Both the position numbers and the translations under genes were made by a program. 64,000 bases of DNA from Pseudomonas sp. PDM16. GTDB taxonomy: Bacteria; Pseudomonadota; Gammaproteobacteria; Pseudomonadales; Pseudomonadaceae. Below are positions 11,563 to 20,342 of this stretch, in pieces. The DNA is taken from positions 1,240,001-1,304,000 of the forward strand of contig NZ_JACVAM010000001.1 of NCBI RefSeq assembly GCF_014851865.1, given 5' to 3'. Under the pieces are notes generated by a model. The model ran no database searches and was not told the origin of the DNA. It saw only the letters and a program-made list of their open reading frames with translations. Position 1 is the first letter of the stretch, and each line of letters starts with the position of its first letter.

Positions 11563-11778
11563 ATGAGTGTGCATCTATGGGCGCGGCAAGAGCTCGAAAG
11601 CAGCCTGGAGCGGGCGCAGACAAGGGGCTTCGACCCGCTGATGAGTCTGCGAGCGCTGCTTAGCGAGGCGGTGGAGCTGAATCGTCTGGAACGTGAGGTG
11701 GCAGACTTGGCGCAGGAACTGGAGTTTCTCGCTGACAATCTGGACCCAGAGCGCGACTATGCCTTCATGCGCCCCTAA
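11563..11778 (+). CDS. Small conserved helical protein
   Basis: 71 aa from the ATG at 11563, chosen because GGAGG lies 8 bp upstream; an in-frame ATG at 11518 has no such site. The sequence MSVHLWARQELESSLERAQ is acidic and helical, probably coiled coil across the middle. Pseudomonads carry a similar small gene next to yacG. The function is unknown. Confidence 0.6.
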   Translation: MSVHLWARQELESSLERAQTRGFDPLMSLRALLSEAVELNRLEREVADLAQELEFLADNLDPERDYAFMRP

Positions 11779-11788
11779 GGGCGCGTGC

Positions 11789-11983
11789 TCAATGCTCGCG
11801 CGGTGGCAGGTCGTCGGAGAAGGGCGAATCCTCCAGCGGGTCGCCGGGAATGACGTGCGCCTCGGACGCCCACGCGCCTAGATCGATCAATTTGCAGCGC
11901 TCGCTGCAGAAGGGGCGGTTGGGGCTCTGTGGCCCCCATTCGACCGGGGCTCCGCAGGTCGGGCATTCCACTGTGGCGCTCAT
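11789..11983 (-). CDS. yacG: DNA gyrase inhibitor YacG
   Basis: 64 aa zinc-finger protein. The four zinc-ligand cysteines are in CPTC (8-11) and CSERC (about 26-30), with an acidic tail. YacG binds GyrB and blocks DNA binding by gyrase. It overlaps the upstream coaE by 4 bases and ends the leftward pilB-pilC-pilD-coaE-yacG run, the same order as in P. aeruginosa. Confidence 0.93.
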   Translation of the reverse strand: MSATVECPTCGAPVEWGPQSPNRPFCSERCKLIDLGAWASEAHVIPGDPLEDSPFSDDLPPREH

Positions 11984-12591
11984 GGTTGGCCTCCGCGCAG
12001 GGTCAGGTAGAAGTTATGCAGTCGTTCGACCTCGCTTTTCAGCCAAGTCAGATCGCGGTCGTTGGTCAACACGTCATCGGCATGGCGCAGGCGCTCTTCG
12101 CGACTGGTCTGCGCCTTGAGGATGGCGCGGATTTGCTCTTCCGTGCTGCTATCCCGGGCCATGCTGCGTTGCAGTTGCAAGTGCTCGGGGGCATCTACGA
12201 CCAACACTCGCTGGGTCATGCTGTGCTGGCCGGACTCCACCAGCAGTGGTGACACCAGAACCGCGTAGGGCGACTCGGCTCGCGCCAGTGCTTGGTTGAT
12301 CTCCTGGAATATCAGCGGGTGCAGCAGGCTTTCCAGCCAGCGGCGCTGCTGTTCGTCCTGGAATACTTGTTGGCGAAGGGTCGCTCGGTCCAGGCTGCCA
12401 TCGGCCTGCAGCACGTGTTCGCCGAAGCGCTCGGCAATCTTCGCGAGGGCAGGGCGCCCTGGCTCGACTACCCAGCGGGCAGCATGGTCGGCATCCACCA
12501 AGTGGATGCCGAGGTCGATGAAGTGCTGGGCGACAGCGCTCTTGCCACTACCGATGCCGCCCGTGAGGCCAAGAATCCAGGGTTTGATCAT
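11980..12591 (-). CDS. coaE: Dephospho-CoA kinase
   Basis: 203 aa, the normal length. CoaE phosphorylates the 3' ribose hydroxyl of dephospho-CoA, the last step of coenzyme A synthesis. The P-loop [13 protein letters not shown] is at residues 8-20, and the [12 protein letters not shown] segment (about 30-41) carries the conserved Asp pair. It overlaps pilD by 4 bases upstream and yacG by 4 bases downstream. Confidence 0.95.
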   Translation of the reverse strand: MIKPWILGLTGGIGSGKSAVAQHFIDLGIHLVDADHAARWVVEPGRPALAKIAERFGEHVLQADGSLDRATLRQQVFQDEQQRRWLESLLHPLIFQEINQALARAESPYAVLVSPLLVESGQHSMTQRVLVVDAPEHLQLQRSMARDSSTEEQIRAILKAQTSREERLRHADDVLTNDRDLTWLKSEVERLHNFYLTLRGGQP

Positions 12592-13460
12592 TTAAAACCG
12601 GCGAACTGTAGATAGGTCCCGGTTATTTGATCACCCCAGAGCAATGCAATCCAGCCGGCAATGGCCAGGTAGGGGCCAAAGGGGATAGGGGTACTGGTTT
12701 CCTGGTTGCGCAGGCGCAACATGATCACGCCCAGTACGGCGCCAACCAGTGACGACAGCAGGATGGTCAGTGGCAGGATCTGCCAGCCACCCCAGGCGCC
12801 GAGCATGGCCAGCAGCTTGAAGTCGCCATAGCCCATGCCTTCCTTTCCTGTCAGCAACTTGAATACCCAGTACACCGCCCAAAGGCTCAGGTAGCCCGCA
12901 GCTGCGCCCCACAGGGCATCCTCCAGGCTGGTGAGCAGGCCGTCGTGGTTGGCGATCAGGCCCAGCCAAAGCAATGGCAGCACCAGAGAATCTGGCAGCA
13001 ACTGATGATCGCAATCGATCATGCTCATCGCCAGCAAGCCCCAGGTCAGTACCAATATTCCGGCGGCTTGCCAGCCAAATCCGAAGTGATAAGCCACGTA
13101 GCCGGATAGCAGGCCGCAAGCCAGTTCCACCAGCGGGTAGCGTGCGCTGATCGGTGACTTGCAGCCAGAACACTTGCCTCGCAGAAACAGGTAGCTCACT
13201 ACCGGGATGTTCTCCCAGGGGCGAATCTGGTGACCGCAGTTGGGGCAGCACGAGTGAGGCAGGATGAGATTGAAGGTGCCCTGCTTGGGCTCTTCGGGCA
13301 ACTCGAGAATCTCCCGTGCCTGTTGACGCCAATCACGCTGCATCATGACCGGTAGGCGATAGATCACCACATTCAGGAAACTGCCGATGAGTAGGCCGAT
13401 TAGGGTGGCCAGCAAAACAAAGGCCGGCAAATTGCCGGCCAGAGTATTGATCAGTTGCAT
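12588..13460 (-). CDS. pilD: Prepilin peptidase / N-methyltransferase PilD
   Basis: 290 aa bifunctional inner-membrane enzyme. It cuts the type IV prepilin leader and methylates the new N-terminal Phe. The N-terminal domain has paired CxxC motifs ([12 protein letters not shown] and CSGCKSPI, about 71-100). The catalytic aspartates of the GxGD-type protease are in DCDHQLLPD (about 148) and GYGDFKLLA (about 212). About eight transmembrane helices are visible. Type II secretion pseudopilins are probably also substrates (family knowledge). It starts 2 bases after pilC ends. Confidence 0.97.
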   Translation of the reverse strand: MQLINTLAGNLPAFVLLATLIGLLIGSFLNVVIYRLPVMMQRDWRQQAREILELPEEPKQGTFNLILPHSCCPNCGHQIRPWENIPVVSYLFLRGKCSGCKSPISARYPLVELACGLLSGYVAYHFGFGWQAAGILVLTWGLLAMSMIDCDHQLLPDSLVLPLLWLGLIANHDGLLTSLEDALWGAAAGYLSLWAVYWVFKLLTGKEGMGYGDFKLLAMLGAWGGWQILPLTILLSSLVGAVLGVIMLRLRNQETSTPIPFGPYLAIAGWIALLWGDQITGTYLQFAGFK

Positions 13461-13462
13461 GA

Positions 13463-14680
13463 TTAGACGACGTTGCCCAGCTGGAAGATTGGCAGGTACA
13501 TCGCAATGATCAAGCCGCCAACGAGTACTCCCAGTACCGCCATGATCATCGGCTCCATCAGTGCAGTCAGGTTGTCCACCATATTGTCTACTTCGGTCTC
13601 ATAGAACGTGGCTACCTTTTCCAGCATATCGTCAAGTGCCCCCGACTCCTCGCCAATGGCTGTCATCTGCAAAGCCATCGACGGGAATGCACCAGTGGTG
13701 CGCATCGAGAAGTTCAGTTGCATGCCGGTTGAAACGTCTTGCTTTATCTTGTTGACGGCATTGCGGAACACCACATTCCCAGTCGCTCCTGCTACCGAGT
13801 CCAGCGCCTCGACCAATGGAACACCCGCCGCAAATGTAGTGGATAGTGTGCGCGCATATCGAGCTACGGATGACTTGTAAACAATGTCGCCAACGATGGG
13901 AAGCTTGAGCGTGCTGCGGTCAGTCCAGTTTCTAAACTTTTCGGACCTTTTATAGGATTCTTTAAGTGCAAAAGCGGCTGCGAACATTCCAATAAGAACG
14001 ATAAACCACCAGCTTTGGAGTATCTCGGAGAGATTGATCACCATCTGGGTGAAAGCAGGAAGCTCTGCGCCAAAACTACTAAAAACTTCCTGAAATTGGG
14101 GGACGACTTTAATCAATAGAATGGCAGATACTATGATTGCTACCAAGACCACTGCTATAGGATAGGTCATCGCTTTCTTGATCTTTGCCTTGAGGGCCTC
14201 GGTCTTTTCCTTGTATGTGGCAACTCGATCTAGGAGTGTCTCTAAAGCACCAGCCTGTTCGCCTGCGTCAACGAGGTTGCAGTAGAGATCGTCGAAAAAG
14301 AGAGGCTTCTTCCGTAGCGATGATGCGAAGCTGTTGCCGGCCGCTACTTCCTGCTTGATATCGTCTACCAGCTTGCGCATGTTCGGGTTGTCGAATCCCT
14401 CCGCAATGATGTCAAAAGAGCTCAGTAGTGGAACCCCGGCCTTCATCATCGTTGCCATTTGTCGTGTGAACAGTGCTATATCCATGGGCTTGATCTTCTT
14501 GCCCGCACCGAAGATCGAAGCAGATTTTTTACGCACCTTGGTGGGGTTGATGCCCTGCTTGCGCAACTGAGCTTTGATCAGCGCAGGGCTTTGACCGCCC
14601 ATTTCACCCTTTACTTTGGTGCCTTTCTTGTCAGTGCCTTCCCAGCTGAACAGGCTGGTCTTCAAAGCTTTTTCCGCCAT
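13463..14680 (-). CDS. pilC: Type IV pilus inner-membrane platform protein PilC
   Basis: 405 aa GspF-family protein. It has two homologous cytoplasmic domains (about 65-190 and 270-395) and three membrane helices, including YPIAVVLVAIIVSAILLIKVV. PilC couples the PilB ATPase to pilin extraction and polymerisation. Base composition in the middle of the gene is more AT-rich than in neighbours (about 13900-14250). The gene is 6 bp from the end of pilB, in the classical pilBCD order. Confidence 0.96.
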   Translation of the reverse strand: MAEKALKTSLFSWEGTDKKGTKVKGEMGGQSPALIKAQLRKQGINPTKVRKKSASIFGAGKKIKPMDIALFTRQMATMMKAGVPLLSSFDIIAEGFDNPNMRKLVDDIKQEVAAGNSFASSLRKKPLFFDDLYCNLVDAGEQAGALETLLDRVATYKEKTEALKAKIKKAMTYPIAVVLVAIIVSAILLIKVVPQFQEVFSSFGAELPAFTQMVINLSEILQSWWFIVLIGMFAAAFALKESYKRSEKFRNWTDRSTLKLPIVGDIVYKSSVARYARTLSTTFAAGVPLVEALDSVAGATGNVVFRNAVNKIKQDVSTGMQLNFSMRTTGAFPSMALQMTAIGEESGALDDMLEKVATFYETEVDNMVDNLTALMEPMIMAVLGVLVGGLIIAMYLPIFQLGNVV

Positions 14681-14686
14681 GGTGGA

Positions 14687-16387
14687 TTAGTCCTTGGTCA
14701 CGCGGTTGATTTCCTCAAGGCTGGTGACGCCTTGCATGGCCTTGGACAGGCCGGAAGTGCGCAGGTCATTGAATCCATCCCGAACCATCTGCTCGGCGAT
14801 TTCAATGGAGTTGCCTTCTTCCATGATAATGCGTTGTAGCGCAGGCGTGTTTTTAACCACTTCATAAATGCCGACCCTGCCTTTGTAGCCACCTTTGCAG
14901 TTCTCGCAGCCTACGGGGCCATAAATCTTGAAGGTGCCGATCTTATCCTCGGGGAATCCTTCTTGGATCAATACATCTTTGGGAACATCCACCACCTTCT
15001 TGCAGCTATTGCAGAGTTTGCGTGCTAGTCGCTGGGCGATGATCAGGTTCACGGAGGTCGCGATATTGAACGCGGGCACACCCATGTTGCGTAAGCGGGT
15101 CAGTGTTTCCGCCGCGCTGTTGGTGTGTAGGGTAGACATCACCATGTGGCCGGTCTGCGCAGCCTTGATGGCGATCTCTGCAGTTTCAAGGTCGCGAATC
15201 TCTCCCACCATGATGATGTCAGGATCCTGGCGCAGGAACGCGCGAAGGGCCTGGGAGAAGTCCATCCCCTGCCGCGGGTTGACGTTGACCTGGTTGATGC
15301 CTTCCAGGTTTATCTCGACCGGGTCTTCGGCTGTCGAGATATTCACGTCCGCGGTATTGAGGATATTCAGGCCGGTATAGAGTGACACCGTTTTGCCGGA
15401 TCCGGTGGGGCCGGTTACCAGAATCATGCCCTGAGGCTGCCTGAGTGCGTTCAGGTACAGCTCTTTCTGATCCTCTTCGTAGCCCAGTGCATCGATGCCC
15501 ATCTGTGCGCTGGTGGGGTCGAGAATCCGCATCACGATCTTCTCGCCCCAGAGGGTGGGCAGGGTGTTGACGCGGAAGTCGATGGCTTTGGACTTCGATA
15601 TTTGCATCTTGATGCGGCCGTCCTGAGGCTTGCGTCGCTCCGATATGTCCAGGCTAGCCATGACCTTGAGGCGGGCTGCAATCCGAGGTGCAAGCTGAAT
15701 CGGTGGCTTGGCTACCTCATGCAGGATGCCATCCGTCCTGAATCGAACCCGGTAGGCGCGCTCATAAGGTTCGAAGTGAAGGTCCGAGGAGCCTCCTCTG
15801 ATGGCATCCAGAAGCATCTTGTTGACGAAGCGGACGACCGGGGCATCGTCTGCATCGCCGGTTTCTTCAGTTTTTTTATTATCGGTAACTGCTTCGATAC
15901 TGGTGTTATCGAGGTCCGAGTCATCAATCCCCTCCAGCCCTCCGGTGGGGTCGTCAAACAACTTGTCGATTGCGTCGCCGAGCCTGTCGTCCTCGACCAG
16001 AATCATCTCGGTGTTCAGGCCGGTACTGAACTGAACATCGGTTACGGCCTGGTGGTTGGTCGGGTCAGAGCAGGCGATGAACAGTTTGTTATTGCGCCGC
16101 CACAGGGGAAGCACCCTGTGTTGGCGGGCCAGTTTCTCACTGATCAGATCTTTGGGCTGGTTTTCCAGATCCAGTGCGGAGAGGTCCATGTAAGCGATTC
16201 CGAACTGATCCGACGCCAGCTCGACAAGCGCCTTGCTTTTCACCAGTTTGTTCTGGACCAGGTATGTCACCAGGGGCAACTGGTTACGCTGAGCCTGGAG
16301 GCTGGCTTGCTGGGCCGTCTTAGTGTCCAGCAGCTCGGCAAGCACCAGCTGCTTTGCCAGGCCGGTCAGGTTGACGATGTCGTTCAT
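14687..16387 (-). CDS. pilB: Type IV pilus extension ATPase PilB
   Basis: 566 aa hexameric ATPase driving pilus extension. There is an N-terminal MshEN-type domain, then Walker A GPTGSGKTVSLY (about 325-336), an Asp box, the Walker B-like DIIMVGEIRD (about 392-401), a His box, and the CNSC...CENC tetracysteine zinc site (about 460-500). It is divergent from pilA across a 241-bp control region, as in P. aeruginosa. Confidence 0.97.
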   Translation of the reverse strand: MNDIVNLTGLAKQLVLAELLDTKTAQQASLQAQRNQLPLVTYLVQNKLVKSKALVELASDQFGIAYMDLSALDLENQPKDLISEKLARQHRVLPLWRRNNKLFIACSDPTNHQAVTDVQFSTGLNTEMILVEDDRLGDAIDKLFDDPTGGLEGIDDSDLDNTSIEAVTDNKKTEETGDADDAPVVRFVNKMLLDAIRGGSSDLHFEPYERAYRVRFRTDGILHEVAKPPIQLAPRIAARLKVMASLDISERRKPQDGRIKMQISKSKAIDFRVNTLPTLWGEKIVMRILDPTSAQMGIDALGYEEDQKELYLNALRQPQGMILVTGPTGSGKTVSLYTGLNILNTADVNISTAEDPVEINLEGINQVNVNPRQGMDFSQALRAFLRQDPDIIMVGEIRDLETAEIAIKAAQTGHMVMSTLHTNSAAETLTRLRNMGVPAFNIATSVNLIIAQRLARKLCNSCKKVVDVPKDVLIQEGFPEDKIGTFKIYGPVGCENCKGGYKGRVGIYEVVKNTPALQRIIMEEGNSIEIAEQMVRDGFNDLRTSGLSKAMQGVTSLEEINRVTKD

Positions 16388-16473
16388 GGAGTTGGCAGCT
16401 CGCTATGGTGTCCGCTTATAAGCGGGCTTATATAGCGTGTTTGGGGGTGGCTGCCAAATGGCGCGTCGTCGCG

Positions 16474-16535
16474 TGTCATTTTTTGTCACTTGCGGACCTG
16501 TTATGCCGTCGCTCAGTGCAGAAGGGCGTCGTGTC
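16474..16535 (+). promoter_or_regulatory. Candidate PilR binding sites upstream of pilA
   Basis: TGTC elements lie at 16474-16477, 16484-16487 and 16532-16535. The first two are 10 bp apart, one helical turn. P. aeruginosa PilR is known to bind TGTC-containing repeats upstream of the pilA sigma-54 promoter. The assignment here is by similarity of motif and position. Confidence 0.45.
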
Positions 16536-16561
16536 GGGCAAGAGAGTAAGCGTTTTAGTAG

Positions 16562-16578
16562 TTGGCATGAGTTCTGCT
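16562..16578 (+). promoter_or_regulatory. Sigma-54 promoter of pilA
   Basis: TTGGCATGAGTTCTGCT has GG and GC separated by exactly 10 bp, matching the RpoN -24/-12 signature. It lies 51 bp before the pilA ATG and points toward it. pilA transcription by RpoN with PilS/PilR is established in P. aeruginosa. Confidence 0.88.
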
Positions 16579-16628
16579 TTCTAAATTTCAGGTCTTGAGG
16601 CCTGCCAATAGCTCTCTAGGAGAAAAGA

Positions 16629-17198
16629 ATGAAAGCTCAACTGCAAAAGGGTTTCACCCTGATTGAATTGATGATCGTGGTTGCGATCATCGGTATCCTG
16701 GCCGCCGTTGCTCTGCCGGCATATCAGGATTACACCGCTCGCTCCCGTGTCTCTGAAGGCTTGCTGCTGGCCAGTGAGGCCAAATCGCTGGTTGCGGACA
16801 ACGCTGCTAACGTGATGCCAGCTATTGCTGGTGGCTTGGCCACCGGTTACCCGGCGATTGCCACTGTTGGTGGCGCTGCTACACCGTGCAACGCGCCTGG
16901 AGTATGTGTTCAGGTCGTAGGTAATGCTACTCAGGGTTCTGTCAACGTGCTGCAGTTGTCTATCGACTCGGTAGTGGGTGAAATTGAAATTCGATACTCC
17001 CCTCGTGTTTCAGTTGCCCCTAACAACGTCGTTGTTCTCAAGCCTACCGCCAACAACGCTGCTCTGGCTGCTGGTACTCGCCCGACTGGTCCGGTCATCT
17101 GGACTTGCCACGCTGCTGGTCGTGTCGGTGGTGTTGCTCCGACTGTCTTTACCGCTACTCTGCCGCTCAACCTGGCACCGGCCGAGTGCCGCGGTTGA
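16629..17198 (+). CDS. pilA: Type IVa major pilin PilA
   Basis: 189 aa, longer than most P. aeruginosa pilins. The short leader MKAQLQKG is cut before [18 protein letters not shown], which forms the hydrophobic assembly helix. Two cysteine pairs are visible: TPCNAPGVC (about 84-92), and C160 with C187, which would close a C-terminal disulfide loop of about 26 residues. AGGAG lies 6 bp before the ATG. The next gene is a TfpX/TfpZ-type accessory gene, pointing to a non-group-II pilin. Confidence 0.96.
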   Translation: MKAQLQKGFTLIELMIVVAIIGILAAVALPAYQDYTARSRVSEGLLLASEAKSLVADNAANVMPAIAGGLATGYPAIATVGGAATPCNAPGVCVQVVGNATQGSVNVLQLSIDSVVGEIEIRYSPRVSVAPNNVVVLKPTANNAALAAGTRPTGPVIWTCHAAGRVGGVAPTVFTATLPLNLAPAECRG

Positions 17199-17237
17199 TT
17201 CTGTAGCACTGCTTCAACACAATGCTCTCATTGTGAA

Positions 17238-17269
17238 ACAACGCCCGCGTCATGCGGGCGTTGTCTTTT
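17238..17269 (+). terminator. Terminator between pilA and tfpZ
   Basis: The 11-bp stem ACAACGCCCGC/GCGGGCGTTGT has a 5-nt loop and is followed by CTTTTC. It probably limits tfpZ expression to read-through from pilA. The T tract is imperfect, so partial termination is likely. Confidence 0.75.
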
Positions 17270-17281
17270 CTGGTGGTTTCG

Positions 17282-18016
17282 ATGCCTGCTCGATTTAAAG
17301 CCTTTCTAATTCATCTCTCCCTGTCTGCGGCCGTCGCAGGCCTGGTTCTGTTGCTGGTCTTCGGTCTGTGGTATCCCGCTCCTCTGCAGGTTGCGACCGG
17401 CGTTACCGGTATCTTCATGCTGTTGCTGGCGGTTGACGTGACGCTTGGGCCGGTGCTTACCCTTATCGTTTATAAGGTGGGCAAAAAGAGTCTGTTCTTC
17501 GACATGCTGGTTATCGCCTGCCTGCAGCTTGCTGCACTGAGCTATGGTCTATGGAGCGTGGCAGATGGGCGCCCGGCCTGGTTGGTGTTCAATGTCGATC
17601 GCTTCGACCTTGTACGCGTCCCCGACATAGATGACCGCAAGTTGCAGCAGGCTGAGGAGCGCTATCGAAGTCCCTCTTGGCTTGGGCCTCAGTGGGTCGC
17701 AGCCGTTTCCCCTGTGGATATCGATGAGCGTAATGCGCTGGTACTCGAGTCCACTCGAGGTGGAAGCGATCTGCCTCATCGCCCGAACTACTATCAGCCC
17801 CTGCCGGATCTGCGGGAGAAGGTGCAGGCCCGATTGAGGTCGCTGAAGGAGCTGGAAAGCTTCAACTCCTCTGATGCTGTTGAGAAGGTTAAACGGGAGT
17901 GGCCAGACGCGGATACTTGGTTGCCATTGAAGGCCAGTGTCCAATCCATGGTTGTTCTTATGCGTAGCGATCGGGCAGAAGTGGTTTCTGTTGTGGATTT
18001 GCGTCCATGGAATTAG
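17282..18016 (+). CDS. tfpZ: TfpX/TfpZ-family type IV pilin accessory protein
   Basis: 244 aa from the ATG at 17282. An earlier in-frame ATG at 17252 falls in the loop of the terminator hairpin and is unlikely. Three membrane helices occupy roughly residues 8-30, 35-58 and 72-92, followed by a soluble domain of about 140 residues. In P. aeruginosa, pilin-linked accessory genes (TfpX, TfpY, TfpZ) sit directly after pilA and are needed for efficient assembly of their cognate pilin. Whether this one is TfpX or TfpZ cannot be settled without alignment. Confidence 0.78.
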   Translation: MPARFKAFLIHLSLSAAVAGLVLLLVFGLWYPAPLQVATGVTGIFMLLLAVDVTLGPVLTLIVYKVGKKSLFFDMLVIACLQLAALSYGLWSVADGRPAWLVFNVDRFDLVRVPDIDDRKLQQAEERYRSPSWLGPQWVAAVSPVDIDERNALVLESTRGGSDLPHRPNYYQPLPDLREKVQARLRSLKELESFNSSDAVEKVKREWPDADTWLPLKASVQSMVVLMRSDRAEVVSVVDLRPWN

Positions 18017-18090
18017 CGGATGGGAAATCCGGGTAAGGCTAATCAGGCTTCCTGCTTTAGGTTTCTCTTTTCTGCAGTTTGATGGTTATT

Positions 18091-18166
18091 GCCGGTGTAG
18101 CTCAGTTGGTAGAGCAGCGCATTCGTAATGCGAAGGTCGCAGGTTCGACTCCTGTCTCCGGCACCA
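18091..18166 (+). tRNA. tRNA-Thr (CGT), island integration target
   Basis: 76 nt with CCA encoded and anticodon CGT in loop TTCGTAA. In P. aeruginosa a tRNA-Thr sits between pilA and nadC; here a 21.6-kb island separates this tRNA from nadC. Its 3' end is repeated in altered form at 39793-39817, marking the island's far end. Confidence 0.95.
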
Positions 18167-18167
18167 T
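18142..18167 (+). other. attL of the tRNA-Thr genomic island
   Basis: The T-arm to CCA segment of tRNA-Thr (GGTTCGACTCCTGTCTCC then GGCACCAT) matches 39793-39817 except for one substitution and one missing G. Inside the island edge are likely integrase/excisionase sites: the inverted pair AGATTCATG (18173-18181) / CATGAATCT (18198-18206), and a 24-bp imperfect direct repeat (18178-18201 and 18240-18263, 19 of 24 identical by eye). Confidence 0.8.
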
Positions 18168-18213
18168 TAAACAGATTCATGCAGTGCCAAGCAGTGTCAT
18201 GAATCTCTCAGGA

Positions 18214-18240
18214 AGCCCGCCTAGTGCGGGCTTTTTGTTT
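18214..18240 (+). terminator. Island-borne terminator behind tRNA-Thr
   Basis: The stem AGCCCGC/GCGGGCT with a CTAGT loop is followed by T5GT3. It has the same stem and loop as the terminator of the tRNA-Lys operon at 7034-7057. It replaces the original tRNA-Thr terminator, now displaced to 39818-39853. Confidence 0.85.
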
Positions 18241-18280
18241 CATGCGGTGCCATTCGGTCTCATCCAAGCACTTGTCTTCT

Positions 18281-18330
18281 GAGTACCTCCGCGAGTACCT
18301 TTGGATTGTTCAATAATCTATGGGTACTCA
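18281..18330 (+). repeat. GAGTACCT arm-type repeats near the integrase start
   Basis: GAGTACCT occurs at 18281-18288 and 18293-18300, and an inverted form (TGGGTACTCA) at 18321-18330. A further copy lies near the other island end at 39732-39739. Short repeats next to both att sites are typical of tyrosine-integrase arm sites or excisionase sites. The role is inferred. Confidence 0.5.
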
Positions 18331-18332
18331 GC

Positions 18333-19508
18333 ATGCCATTGACGGCTCTGCAGGTGAAGAATGCTGCACCACGCGAGAAGGACTATGGCCTTGCAGATGG
18401 CGGCGGTCTGTTCCTCTGGATTCGTGCGGCAGGTGGCAAATCCTGGCGCTTCCGATTCCGCCTGGATGGCAAGCAGTCGCACATTTCCCTTGGCACTCTC
18501 GACAAGGTGACGCTCGCACAGGCAAGGCAGCTTGCTTTTGACGCTCGCCAGCTAGTGGCGCAGGGGCGGCATCCTGGGCTTGAGCGGAAGGTTGCGCGCG
18601 CCCAGGCGGCAATATCTCGCGCCAATACATTCAAGAGCCTTGCATTGGAGTGGCATCAGCATAAGTCGTCGCGCTGGTCGGCAGGTTATGCCGGTGACGT
18701 TATGGAGGCTTTCGAGCTGGACATATTTCCCCAGGTGGGGAACTTGCCGCTAACCGAAATCAAGCCTATGCACTGGCTACAGGTTTTCCGTCGCATCGAG
18801 GCGCGCGGAGCCCTGGAGAAGCTGCGCAAGGTTCGGCAACGTTGCCAAGAGGTTTACCGTTTCGCGATTGCCACGGGACGCGCTGAGTACAACCCAATCG
18901 CGGACGTGGGAGGGGCGCTGCAGACCCCTACGTCCCGACACTACCCCTTCTTGCCCATTGCTGAAGTTCCGGAGTTGATACGCAGCATTCAGGCGTGTCC
19001 GGGGCATGACGTCGTAAAGATCGCTACCCGTCTGCTAATTCTGACAGGGGTACGAACGGCCGAGCTGAGAGGGGCACCATGGGCTGAGTTTGACCTCGAT
19101 AGGGAACTCTGGCTGATCCCCGCTGCGCGTATGAAGATGCGCCGTGCTCACCTTGTCCCGCTCTCCAGGCAGGCGGTCGCCGCGTTGCGTGAACTGCAAG
19201 GCATCACTGGCGGCTACACGCTGGCATTCCCGGGCCGTAACGACCCAGCAAAACCTATGAGCGAGGCTGCCATCAACCAACTGTTGAAGCGTTCCGGCTA
19301 CGACGGGCGCGCTACTGGTCATGGATTTCGCCATACGATGTCAACCACCCTGCACGAACAGGGGTACCCCAGCGAGTGGGTCGAAACCCAGTTAGCGCAT
19401 GTGGACAAGAACAGTATTCGCGGCACCTACAACCATGCTCAATATCTGGAGGGGCGACGAGAGATGCTGCAATGGTATGCCAACCATCTGGATGAGCTGC
19501 ATGACTAG
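18333..19508 (+). CDS. int: P4-type tyrosine recombinase (island integrase)
   Basis: 391 aa from the ATG at 18333. The N-terminal DUF4102-like arm-binding domain (LTALQVKNAAPREKDYGLADGGGLFLWI) leads into the core domain, then the catalytic domain. The signature residues are visible: Arg in TGVRTAELRG (about 237), HGFRH (about 331-335), His in QLAHV and the nucleophile Tyr in GTYNHAQY. It lies about 165 bp inside attL reading inward, the usual layout for integrases that use a tRNA 3' end. Its stop overlaps the next start by 8 bases. Confidence 0.95.
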   Translation: MPLTALQVKNAAPREKDYGLADGGGLFLWIRAAGGKSWRFRFRLDGKQSHISLGTLDKVTLAQARQLAFDARQLVAQGRHPGLERKVARAQAAISRANTFKSLALEWHQHKSSRWSAGYAGDVMEAFELDIFPQVGNLPLTEIKPMHWLQVFRRIEARGALEKLRKVRQRCQEVYRFAIATGRAEYNPIADVGGALQTPTSRHYPFLPIAEVPELIRSIQACPGHDVVKIATRLLILTGVRTAELRGAPWAEFDLDRELWLIPAARMKMRRAHLVPLSRQAVAALRELQGITGGYTLAFPGRNDPAKPMSEAAINQLLKRSGYDGRATGHGFRHTMSTTLHEQGYPSEWVETQLAHVDKNSIRGTYNHAQYLEGRREMLQWYANHLDELHD

Positions 19509-20250
19509 CCCTCAAGCCGCCCCCATTAAGCGCCGGCCACTTGTCACGCGTTGTGATCCGCTTCGGCTGTGCGATTTCATTGGCTACTACAGGCAGGAGT
19601 TGGGCTGCAGCCATGAGGAGGCAGCCTTTGCGACAGCAGATATCTTTCGGAGGCTTGAGACCAAATATCCGCAACTGAGCGCTAACACATGCTGGGCTGC
19701 AGAGGTGCTCGACCCAACCGCTCGACGCAGCTCCCGGGGATTTCAGACCGCCCGGATCGTCAGGTACTTTGAGCTTCAGGCTCTTAGTAAGAGCAAACGC
19801 GAGCCGTTTATCTTGATCGAAGACGATCTGGACGAGGAGTGCCGTGCCTCTGATGCAGCTGTCTACTTTTCACCATCGGTGTTGACCAGGCTAATCGAGG
19901 AATATTGGGGCTGGGATCAGATACCTCGCTTCATTCACTCGGATGTATCAGGCAGCAAGCAAGGTGAAAACGCCCAGCCAGTAGCAAGAGCGCACCTGAA
20001 CACACGAGAGCTACTCACTGTGCAGCGACTCACTGGGGCTCTCATGGCGATGCTTACTGCGAGCGCCAACCAAGAGAGTGCGCGGCGCACGATCTTGAAC
20101 TCGACACTTTGCTCAAAAGGAGTCCAGAACCAGGGGCCTTTCTCAGCCGCTCAAGGCCTTACATACATTGCCGATCGACTGGGTATCAGCGACTTCCCCG
20201 ACACCGATACGGTGGCGAAGTACCTTCCGACGAAACAGGGTGAGACATAG
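19501..20250 (+). CDS. Hypothetical island protein, coupled to integrase
   Basis: 249 aa from the ATG at 19501, which overlaps the integrase stop, so it is translationally coupled. I do not recognise a family. The protein appears soluble; the N-terminal half (DPLRLCDFIGYYRQELGCSHEEAAFATADIFRRL) looks helical and mildly acidic, and there is no obvious catalytic motif or HTH. Its position directly behind int suggests a role in island recombination or maintenance, but this is inference only. Confidence 0.6.
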   Translation: MTSPQAAPIKRRPLVTRCDPLRLCDFIGYYRQELGCSHEEAAFATADIFRRLETKYPQLSANTCWAAEVLDPTARRSSRGFQTARIVRYFELQALSKSKREPFILIEDDLDEECRASDAAVYFSPSVLTRLIEEYWGWDQIPRFIHSDVSGSKQGENAQPVARAHLNTRELLTVQRLTGALMAMLTASANQESARRTILNSTLCSKGVQNQGPFSAAQGLTYIADRLGISDFPDTDTVAKYLPTKQGET

Positions 20251-20342
20251 AGCATCGCATCTGTTTTCCCGAATTCGGTTTTTTCTGCCGGCGCGTGCCA
20301 TTCAATCCAGAGCCATCTCAACAGGACTCATGGAGACCTCGA

